In this document: positions 11,901 to 23,900 of the stretch, in pieces
Layout of the letters: each line of letters opens with the position of its first letter
Numbering within the stretch: position 1 is the stretch's first letter
Origin: Asterias rubens
Taxonomy: Eukaryota; Echinodermata; Asteroidea; Forcipulatida; Asteriidae
Assembly: GCF_902459465.1 (NCBI RefSeq)
Contig: NC_047065.1
Coordinates: forward strand, 17,502,204 to 17,566,203
DNA: 64,000 nucleotides
Direction: 5' to 3'
Notes under the pieces: generated by a model
What the model saw: only the letters and a program-made list of their open reading frames with translations
What the model was told of the DNA's origin: nothing
Databases searched by the model: none
Program-made: the position numbers and the translations under genes

Positions 11901-14900
11901 ATTTACAAAGTGACCCATGTTTACACAAACTTGTACTTCGTCAAAAAGCATGATTACAGATTTCAATTAACTTACACAACAAACTACTAGTCTGCATTTA
12001 TGCAAGATTGAACTGCAAATGTTGAACTTGCAAAAAAAATAATGCAAAAGAAAATCGGCCAACAAATAAAATGAATGCAATTATTGTTATGAGTGCACAT
12101 CTTTGCTACATTGTTAACTGCTAAAATAGAATAACTCTCAATGTTACATTATGTCTTTCTGTTTTACAAGTTAAAGGCAGTGGACACTATTGGTAATTAC
12201 TCAAAATAATTATTAGCATAAAACCTTTCTTGGTGACAAGTAAAAGGGAGAGGTTGATGGTATAAAACATTGTGAGAAACGGCACCCTCTGAAGTGCCAT
12301 AGTTTTTTAGAAAGAAGTAATTTTCCACAAATTTGATTTTGAGACCTCAGATTTAGAACTTGAGGTCCCGAAATCAACCATCTAAACACACACCTTCGTG
12401 TGACAAGGGTGTTTTTTTCTTTCATTCATATCTCGCAAGTTCGATGAATGATTGCGCTCAAATTTTCACAGGTTTGTTATTTTATGCACATGTTGAAATA
12501 CACCAACTGTGAAAGCTAGTCTTTGACAATTACCAATAGTGTCCACTGCCTTTAAAAGTGCACATGAACAAAATCACATTTAAAACATAGCACTGAAAAG
12601 GACAATTTGATTAGATATCATGGTATCATGGAACAAGCAAAGCCCTTTAAACCACTGACCTTAAGCCTTGAGCTTGGATTAAGCATGACATATTTAATGG
12701 CACCTTGGATGTTTTCATTCCATGAACACAACCATGTCACACTATTGTCATGAATCACCTGCTTCCACCTATGGCCTTCTGGTGCTACAGGAATAGTAGA
12801 GTCCCTAAGGAAACAAACATAAACAACCTCTTAAATGTCAAACAATCTAGACAAATTACAGAAAATACACCATTTCAAGACAATTACTACTGTTTCTCCT
12901 TTAACTGCAGAATATTTGTTCTTTTCTTGAAACAAACAAGTTTAACAATTGATTAAAAACTAACATACATCCAAGATGAAATTGTCTTCTTTTAATTTGC
13001 CTGACTTGTATTGATCCAAGGGAGGTCAGACAGTATGAATACAGATTTCCTTAACCTTCCACTTTGGACAAACTAACCACGTCAAGAAGGATTATAGGAT
13101 GCATCATTCCTCCATAGTATCATCGTTTTAGGAACCATAGGTTTTATATGTTTTATTAATTGCCAGTACTCTAGTCAAAAACTTATATATTCAGTTTAAT
13201 ATACAAGTTTTCAAGTTGATTCAAATAAATGATTTTCTTACTTGCTGCAGTTGATGATGACATTTTCAGGTTGAACCCTTTTCTTGTGCATGCCTTGTTT
13301 GGGATGGTCACCACGGCCACGGAAAAGACCTGGCGGCTCTATTTTGAAATTGCCCATCTTTTCACGATGACCATCGATGGTGCAGAAGCCATACTCTTGA
13401 AGAAGTTCTTCATTCTTGTTTTTATTGGCCTGAAAGTGATAACATTTAACAAACGGTCAGAGATGATTTCCTTGAATACCATGTCACTCTTTAGCATTGC
13501 TCTCATATTGTAGACATTCTGAAATTTGTTTATATACCAAAAAGCCTCTTTGTATGACTACATTTTTCCATTAACTTTTTTTTTCTCAGAATAACTATAA
13601 AAAAACATCTATTGTATCTCTATTGCTTAGTTCTGGTGAGTTTTCGTACACACAAATTATTATCAAAAGACCAAGAATATTTGTTCAAACCCCATGTTAA
13701 GTTTTACTTTGTGTTCCCCACAAAAACAAAGGAAACTTGAACTAAAGTAGATGTGAACACACGAGTCATAAATTAAAATTACTAAAATTTCCAATAAATC
13801 ATTTAATGAATCATAATAGAGTTAACAAAGAAAACCAATTTGTTTCAGGCAGGAAACATACTGCACAGATTTGTCGGAGTCAAAGTGTCTTGTACATTCC
13901 TCCAAATAAAGTCAAATGCACTGTACATATTATATTGAACACAGATGTAAATCTAGTTGTCAAGATCGAAGTTGCCCTTTACAGCGTTCAACTTGCACTT
14001 GAACCAGTTGTGTTTGTTGGCATACCAGTAACAAAGGTATTTCTGGACCGTATAAGGCTTCTATGATGAATACTGTCTTAAGAAATGACTTCTCTCTCAC
14101 TTTTATTTGGTGAAACACATTTATGTGAACTCTCCAAAATTAATACCTCTTCAAATGACATGAAAAGATGTAGAAACCTACCAGTTTCTCCTCCTTGGTA
14201 AGATTCCGCCTCTCCTCTGATTTTTGCAAGAAATATTGATGGAGTTCCTTAAAGTTACACTTCTTCAGATTGGTTATTGTCTTGCGTTCATCCCCCGTCA
14301 TCTCCTACAAACAATTTCAAAGACAAGAGATAAATATGAATGGTTTACACTAAAATTTATTTGCCACCAAGTTTGTTATGCAACATTTTCTTATGAACAG
14401 TTTTTGAACAAATAATGTTAAATGTTTAGCAATTTTCATTATTACTAACCTTTCTCCAATCATTAAAAAAGTTCTTATTGAACACTTCCCGCGTTGTGTA
14501 CTCATGATCCAACATGCGAGCATAGAAACCAGCAACCTCCTCAGCATTTTCACTCAGCTTCATGAGCTTACCTGAAATAAATAACAAGTCAATACTCCAA
14601 ACATTAAGGACCATAACAACTCACTTGGTAAGAAGCACTGAAGCTGTTAATAGTATAAACTTTTCTGAAAAAAGGATTCCCTTCAAAGTAATATGGTTTG
14701 GATAATTTTTCAATCCATAACATTTGCACCTCAGAATTATTGGTGTCTGTTTGTTAATGCTGCGCCAGAGTTGCAGTGGTACCCAATGTCACTTCACTAA
14801 GCAAGGAAGGATTTGACATTGTTGTGAAAATATCAGTGTTGTAAATGATCCAAGGGAGGTCAGACAGTATGAATACAGATTTCCTTAACCTTCCACATTG

Positions 14901-17900
14901 GAAAAAACTATCCACGTCAAGAAGGATTATAGGATGCATCATTCCTCCATAGTATCATAGATTTAAGAACCATAGGTTTTATTTGTCTAAATCTCAGATG
15001 TATTAAGTCAAGTTAAGCACAGTAAGAAAGAATCCCATGCCATCCTTACTTCAATTAATTGCCAGTACTCTAGTCAATAACTTATAACATCAGTTTAATA
15101 CGCAAGTTTTCAAGTTGATTAGAATAATATCTGTTTCATTGTGGCTTGAATGTAGATGCCCAGATGCAGCTTCATTAAAATGCTAAAAACACAAAGACAA
15201 TTTCTGACAGAGATGGCTATTGCTAGGATTTTCTTTTTTATTTCTGAGATTCAATGAGGTTGCAGCTGGCACTTGATGAAGCTTGACGACAGGAGCGCGC
15301 ACATTCATTAATAGATTGGGTGTCAAAGCATTCCTAAATAAATGTATGGGGCTGGTTTCTATGTCGCACCATAACTTTAATGCTTTTTAAGGCGACGATG
15401 AACAGAAGCCAATCGATTTCAAATAGTAATCTCTAGGGTCCAGTTGTGACTGTGAGATGTGTCTGACAAGCTTGTTAAGTATGCCCAATTTCAGTCTGCA
15501 AACCCTCAAGTTCACTTCATTAGATGTACTTTAACATCATCATAGCTAACAGAGAAGAGTAAATGGTGAAAAATTTGAGGGAATAACAGCCTCAGCTTCA
15601 GAAGGTGAGGAGGCCAAGACCAAGTCATTACTTAGTGATTCATAGGTTGTGACCAAGTTCGTCCAAAGTCAGCATTGAGACCTCCAACACAGTTACTGTG
15701 ACAGTTTTTGCTAAAACTTTTATTTTCAAAATACATTTGCCATTGATGCAGGCTGACAAGAATTGTGAACAAACAAAGACATACTTTGACTTGAAGTTGT
15801 TTTACTTGCCGGATTCAGTCTTTTTTGACACGACCCCTTCTTCATCTGATCGCTGAAGTTTAAAGGCTTTTTTCACATCACAACATGTATTAGACTTCTT
15901 ATCCCAGCTGAGTTTTGGAACTAGGATGCACAAACTACACGCCCCACTTTGAAAGAGCAATGCATCAACATTATTTGTAGGTAACACTTACCATCATAAT
16001 AGAATTTGACATCATCAGGAAGAGGTTCATAAGGAGGAGCAAAGACAGGTCCTTTATGTTCCAAGAAGATCCACTTCACACCCTCTGGATGAGGTTCCTC
16101 CTCCCACCTAGATGGAATATCAAGTTTATGCAATATAAATAAACCTACAAATACAACAACATGAACAACGAAAGTGATCATCATACATCATATAGCCAAG
16201 AAATCATTATATTCTTTTTCATGGTAAATTGATCAACATAATGGATGGCTTACCTATATTCTCTATTATTAACCGCACATGAAAGCTTTTACACACATTA
16301 CAATGTGAAGCAAATAGGACATTTGAAGACAACTACAATAAATGGCGGCTCTAAAGTGCTCTTAGTTTTTTAATGATAACTTTTCTATGGCCAAAGAGGA
16401 AGATAGATTTCAAACTTAAACTTTTGAGAATTTAGTCAACAGATGTTTTTGTCTTGATCTGTTACTGTTCAATTACAACTGTTCAAGGGCTAACATAAAT
16501 GCAATGAACGCACAAATGAAACTAATAAACAACACTAAACAATTTTTACAGTGCAAGTGTGAGGTTATGGATTGATAGTATTAATTCAATTTCCACTGCA
16601 CTCCATCTATTGGAAAAGTGTAAAAACTCCATACAGAGCATCTTAGAGTCGGGTGATTATTAATATTACCATTTCCAGACTTCTTCAGCTTCTTCTTCCT
16701 TCTTGCCTTTCTTTTTGGATCCCTTTTCCTTAGTTTTGTCGCTACCTTTACTCTTATCTTTAGACTTCTTCACATCCTGCTTAGACACCTTCTTCTGTCC
16801 ACAATTTAACAAAAAAATGGTCTGTAAGTGCCTCTGAGCAGTACAATTTGTTTATGACAAAATCACACTTAACAGCTATGTACATAAGATATAACAATTG
16901 CCTCGTTAAAACACAAGATCTTTTCAGAGCAACTTTGTTACTTGATAAAGTAGTTGCTTTTCCTTCCCCTCAATAAATCACACACAAAATTCTAACCCAT
17001 TAAACTTTCGGTTTTGGTTGTAATTTTGTGCTAAAAACCTACCTTAGGCTCTTCGTCATCACTTTCTTGGTATTTTCTTTTGTGATGCTTTTCAGTTGGC
17101 TTCTCTTTCTTGATGGATGCACTTTCTACCTTTCGCTTCTTTGCCTTTTCAACCCTGCACCAAGAGTGGAAATAGATTAATCACTCAACTATTCAAATAT
17201 TATAGAGGTTTACAATAGACCGATCCAGTAAGCTCCGCCCACGACGCACGTGTGAGCAAGAACATGTGGGGCTCTCCAATGCCTTTCTGCACAACTCTGC
17301 CGCGCGCGCCAAGATACGCGCACGCATGTCAGACCTTATTTGTCGGACCTTCGTTGCGTTGTGATTGACCCCATCTTTAGTTGTTTTGCTGCATCCAGCA
17401 GCAATACACCTGGTCAGCATTGCCAGAAAAATGCAAAAAAAATACTTTTTTCGAAACGAACAAACTCACGACTTGGACCGTACATGTACTTCGCATGTGT
17501 GTTTACTATACGCACTGCATGCAAAGTCTGCCTCGATTGACGTCACAAAAGGGGTAGGCGGAGTCAGCCCTCCAAACAACTTTATCTATTTTTTGAACAT
17601 ATAAATCGTGATAAACAATTACTAAACAAATTTTTGAAAGAAAGAAAAATTCTACTTCCAGCCGTCGATTTCACAATTCTTCCTAACTTAGAATAATCTT
17701 AGGACTTTCCCAACCCTGCACTGTAGCATGCACACCTTAAGATTAATCATAAATTAGGACGAGTTACTCGTCCTAACTCGAGATAAGACGAGTCCTAACT
17801 CTTTGTGAAATCGACCCCAAGTGACTTTAAAGTAAATTACTGCTTCCAACTCATCTCCAATTAAAAATTTTTGTTTTCATCCTGTGCGTTCAGTTCAACT

Positions 17901-20900
17901 GAAAGTCTCTGGGCAACAGAAAGGGTCTTTGATTATTTGGAAACAATGTGACTGCTCGCACAGATGTGCACTGCCTACATTGTGATCTTTCAATTTTATA
18001 TCTCAAGAATCTATGCAGCCCCCATAAAATGAAAATGAAGCTGCCAAGGATGCTAACCATATTATTTCAAACAATTCATCTTAACTTCAAACAGAGCCGA
18101 GTCCTCAAAACCACGGTGGAACTCACTTTTCAGTAAAAAAATGACACAAAAATGTACAAAAGTGTTATTAAAGTCACCTGGAAATAGAATTTTTTTTCTT
18201 TCAAACATAAGAGTATATGCTTACGAACAATAAAACAGTTTTTTTAGTAATTGTTTGTCACGATTTATATGTTTAAAAAATATCTAAAGTTGTTTGGGGG
18301 GCTGACTCCGCCTACCCCTTTTGTGACGTCAATCGAGGCAGACTTTGCCTGCAATGCATATAGTAAACACACGTGCAAAGTACATGTACGTCCAAGTCGT
18401 GAGTTGGTACATTTCAAAAAGTGTTTTTCTGCATTCAGCAGCAATACACCTGGTCGGCATTGCCGAAAAAAAAACAATTTTTTTTTTTTTTTGAAACATA
18501 CAAACTCACGACTTGGTACATGTACTTTGCAATTGTGTTTACTCTACGCATTACAGGCAAAGTCTGCCTCGATTGACGTCACGGACAGCGCCCTCTCGGG
18601 TGGGGGTCTACTCTTAAATTTGTAAATAACATAAGAACTGATTTTTTAAAACCTTAGTTAACTGTTTATTCACATTCCACTCATCAAAACACATATTATA
18701 ATGATAACAGCTTTATTTTGAAAAAATACCACTTCCAGGTGACTTTAATGTACCTTGCTGAAAGTGGCTTCTCATCATCTGAATCCACTAGAGGGCGCTT
18801 TAGAGACGGACGACTTGCAGACTCTTTTTTCACCTTCTCCACGGCTAACCGTTTGTCCTGTTGGTCAATAATTATATTTAGTTAATGGCATGATGTTTTG
18901 ACCCTAGCAAAGCCTTTCTTGAAGGTAACACAGCACAGGGATAGAAGTGTAACAGAAGCAGTCAAGTGAAAATACATGAATAGAGATAGAGAGAGAGGCA
19001 AAAAGCACACAGACAAAGCAATGAATGAGGATATAGGGGAAGGGATGGTTTGACCACAAGATGTTGGAGACTTTTAACAGACAAAATAGAAGGTGGGAAG
19101 AAGGAGAAAGTCAATACTTAGTGAATGAGGCAGAGTAATAATGATAATAGAATCTTATTATAGTGCATGTATCTACAAATAAGGCACTCTGGGCCCAATT
19201 CTTAGACAGACAGACAGGCTTCAAATCTTTTATGAATTATATAACCAATCTGGACTGGGACCCACACTCTGATAACAAACACTAGAGCTCAGTTCCAGTG
19301 TGCTTGACCGCTTGACCACAACACATTTAATGAATATATTGAATGAGATGCCACCATTACTGTGACTTCTTTCAATAATAGATTTGAGTTAAATTTTAAA
19401 GCCAGTCATACAGATAGAAAACACTAAATCAAATTAAAAAACCCACCAACTTTTTAACAAGTTATACAACAATTTTAAAAATGCAAACATGTTTCAATTT
19501 TGTTTTTGTTTATAATACTGCAACTCCCAAGAAATAAAAGAGGGGGGGAAATTGAAATAATAAACAAACCAGTGGTCGGTTATCTTCATCACTCTCAGCA
19601 ACTGCAACTTCCTTCTTGATTTTAACAGGACTGATAAATGGAAGAGATTTAGAAAAGAACATTTAGTGATAACAAAACACAAGAATTAAGCCAAAAACTC
19701 AGGGAATTGACTGTCACTTTCATTTTATAAGTTGGAAATTAAACAGTGAGGATGCTATCTAAATAACCCCTCATTCACTGTCACCTGATGGCTAACCATC
19801 GCTGTAACTATTTACTAAGAAGCATACATTAATGAGAGTTGATGTAGCCTGATGGTTAACCATCACTGTAACTAACAAACAACGAATGTCACTGTAGCAG
19901 ATGGTTGACCATCATATTTACATTCCTTCATCTGAGAGTAAAGAACTTGATGCAGCACCTTTTTCATGTTACTGGAGGCCTACTACAATCATTGCTGTTT
20001 TGATGTGGAGGTGCAATTGTACCAAGACTACCAACAGGAAGTCTTACCTTTTCACAATCTTAGCGTCCTTTCCCTTTTCAACTTTAATGTTGATCTTTGC
20101 CACATGCTCTCTGTTCTTTTCTGTCGTCACTTTAACCCTGTTGCTGTCCTTGTCTGATTTGTGATTTTCATAGTTCACAGATGACTTCTTGAAGTCGCTG
20201 TCACTTGAGCTACTCTTCCCATCCTGATGTCTCGGTCGCTCACTTCCAGATGATGGAGATTTACTTTGCACTTTGTCTTTTGATACATGGGAATGGCCAG
20301 TATGAGCGTTGTCTTTTGATGGAAGTGGTTTAGAGTGTGATTTATTAGACCCTTCCCTTGGCTTGGATGAAGAGTCTTTCGGCTTTAGAGAAGGATCCTT
20401 GGATTTCGAGGAAGGATCTTTGTGTTTCAGAGAGCTACTTCCTTCTCTTCCTTTGCTAGATGGAACAGATTGGGAGCTTTTGTGAGTGCTGGCGCTTAAT
20501 TTAGATGGATCTTTCGACTTCTCTTTCAGCTTGTCAGACGAGGGCCTACTGGTTGAATTAATCTTGGGCTTTTGACCACTAGATGATCCCTCATTCATTA
20601 CCTTGGATGAACTGTGTCCATCTTTAGGTCTTGCGTGCGAGCTGTCCTTTGGTTTGGAGCTAGAGTGCGACAAGGAACCTTCTTTTGGTTTTGATGAAGA
20701 GGAATGTTTAGGTGTGGAATGTGAGCCTGAGCCACCATTTGGCTTTGATGCGGGCTTGCCATCGGAGTTTGGCAATGAGTGTGAGTTTGCACCTTCTTTG
20801 GGTCGAGAGGAAGAGGGTGACCGATGACCGTCATTGGGACGGCTGCCTTTGGAAAGGCTGGAGCTTATCTTGGGCTTAGAATTAGAATGATGATCATTGG

Positions 20901-23900
20901 TCATGCCACTTGATGGTTGTTTGAGCTTTTTAGGACTGCTAGAGCTAATGGTGACAGACATATGGTTTTGTTGTTTCAAAGCTGAAAAGTAAGAGAGAAA
21001 CACGCATTAAAAAACGGTACTTGTAAATATTTTTTAACACACAACTTGTTGGTTCATTTTAACATAAATTGATGAAGCTCATACCACAGCTATTTTATGG
21101 TTAATTAAGATTGAAAGCCAGGACGATGACTAGAGCAAGCTACATGTAGTCAAAGTGTTGAGACCAACTAAGAACTCACTAGAGAAGCCCCCTTGATCCA
21201 CAGAGAAAGTTGTAGTTTTGGCTGATTTCCTATCTTAAAACTAACGTCCGTCGATATATCAAAAATACTAAAAAACTCAATATTTTGTTGACATCAAAAT
21301 CACCGATGTCGCTTGTTAAATAATTTGTATCAAAATTATTATCAAAAATGTTGATGTCGCAAAAACCAGGCATGCAATTCTTCAGCGGAAAAAAGTACGG
21401 AAAATAATGTCCCATCCCATCCCATTGATCGTGTAAACTGAAGATAGCCAAGTATTTGTCCCTTTTTCATCTGGTTCCGGCCCCGCATCCCCTTATACAA
21501 AAAGCAATGAAACACAACGGAGCCAGACTGTGCTGAAAATAGTGTAGAAGTTATGCTGTACGAGGAAAATGTGTCCTAGCCGCATTTAATGAGACCTTTT
21601 AAGCGTCTGGTTGCCCTGCATTCCCTCATCAAGCAATAAAAACAAACAGAGCCAGACTGTGGAAAAACAGTGTAGAACGTACATGTATGCTGTACAAGGG
21701 GAATTGTGTTCTACACAGAGTCGCATAGTTGTTCCTTTGTGTGTAAACAAACTTCCAGAAACCGGCGCATTCCTCATGTGTCATGCGGGGAGCGGACGTT
21801 AGCCTAGCGAGCAGAAGCGGCAACTAAATCACATCTTTTCTACGTTGGTAGAAAAACAAAAAAGCGGAGCGTGACGGGGCAATTTGATATTGTTTAGACT
21901 AACATTAGGCGCAAAGCATCAAGCTGAAAACTGGTAAATTTAAACCCTATTAAACTGAACGTCTTCGGTCTATTAAGAACTGTTTTTAGTTAGGCTTCAT
22001 GCTGACGGGGAAAAACTTGATAAATCGAGTATACTCGATATTGAATTTTTGGTATACCGGTTATTAAAAAAACCCTGACATCTACGGAACTTAATTAACA
22101 ACCAGGTAGTATTTAAAAAGCAGGACAGTTCTTTTCAGAACTGAGCATTCTTTCGTTTTCGAAAATCTACACCGTGGTAGTAGAGCATAAAGCAAGACAA
22201 GTTTCAGCCAGATGCATAACAAAAGGCTTCAACTGAAGTCTTTTAGTTTTATTATTTGTGTGAGAAATTACACACAGTGTCTTATACTATTAATTGTAAT
22301 TGTTCATGCGAACAACTATTTTGAGTAATTACCAATAGTGTCCAGTGCCTTTAAAACACAACTCAATGAGAATAGTTCACTTCATGTGATGAATGTACAG
22401 TGTAACATTATACATTATGTACAACGTACATCTCTAGTGTACAATGTGTTATACATTGAGGTTGAGTGGCAACGAAGTCATGATTGCATGTCTATCTTCC
22501 TGAGGGACTGTGGGAGTGACCAAAATAGGGCATTTCCCGAACCCTAAGAAAGAAATACTCCCCTCTTTAAATTACTACTTTGCTAAGAATGACAAGCTAA
22601 AGTAAAATTATACCACCTATCTGTATAAACGAAATAATGAACATCTGACTATAAAAGTTCAAGGTTTAGTGTTTGTAGGGGCCCTCAATATAACTACAAA
22701 TTTTCTTTCTATCACCACTTACCATTTGAAGACTTCTCACTGCTTGCTACCTATTTAAACAAAAAAGCAAACAGAAAACTTAATCAATGTCTGGAAAAAA
22801 TGCCAAGTATCCCGATTCCCGACCAACCTCTTAGTATAACTCTTGCCTTTTTATTACTGAACAGGTGCTTTGAATTCATTACAAAAATAAGGCATATTTG
22901 GGGGGGGGGGAGGGGGAGGTGGCTACGTAGTCTTTGGTTGCAAGTGAAACATTCAAATTCAACTGAGATGTCATTTTTGTGTGATGAACCATGGAGGTTG
23001 ATGAACCAACATCAGACCTGGAATTACTCGGGGGCCACGACGGCTATGCCCTTCCAAATGGCCGTGATGCCCCTTGAAAAAAAAAAACATTTTCGCAGCC
23101 AAAACTACGGTGCCCTTTCTCCTCGTTTGGCCGCCGAAGCTCAATATTGTTTTATTGACACAAACATTTGTTTTCGCCTTGACACCTTCTTTATTTTAAA
23201 CTTTTGACCTTGGTGCCCTCAAAAATTTGGCCTGCAACATGACCAAAGAAAAAGACAGCGCTGGATGACAGTTAATAAGTGAACTAAGCTACAAAAAGTA
23301 GTTGTTAAAGCATTCATAAAACAAAGTTGATCACAATTTCACAAGGCGAATTTTTGCAAAAAAGAACAATCAACCAAGTATTAATTAAATAATCAAGGTC
23401 AAGGAAAAAGGGCAAATAAATATCATTGAAAGTGGGGGTCTGATAAAGGATTTTCTTGAAATGAAATGAAATGAAATGAAAAGGCCTAACATTGGAATTG
23501 TTTCCATAGCACCACTATTCTTCGTATGAAATAATATAGTATGTATAGGGGCCTCTAGATTTTAATTTATCTCAATGAGATCCCTTTTTGTAAAAATTTG
23601 TGAAAAAGTGGTGGCATGATACAGAAAGTTATCCCCAACATTTTTAACAAAACAAACAAACAAACAAACAAACAAACAAACAAACAAACAAACAAACAAA
23701 CAAACAAACAAAACAAACAAACAAACAAACAAACAAACAAACGGCAACAAACTTTGAAGAATATTTCTTTTTTTCTTCATGTTTGAACCTAGGCAGCTAG
23801 CTAGGTAGGAGGGCACTATGCTATGGTCCAAAATAGATTGACAAAATGACTCTACAAAAAAATTTCAATGAAACTTGAAATTAACATGTAAATTGTTGTA

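Noticed and set aside
18251-18625. 124-aa open frame as a gene
   Set aside because: It lies wholly inside a TTAA-flanked element with inverted internal modules; the opposite strand gives a matching artefact.
20603-20827. Acidic open frame opposite the TOP1 N-terminal exon
   Set aside because: Antisense shadow of the Ser/Lys-rich coding exon.
23562-23831. VCLF-repeat open frame
   Set aside because: (AAAC)n microsatellite artefact.
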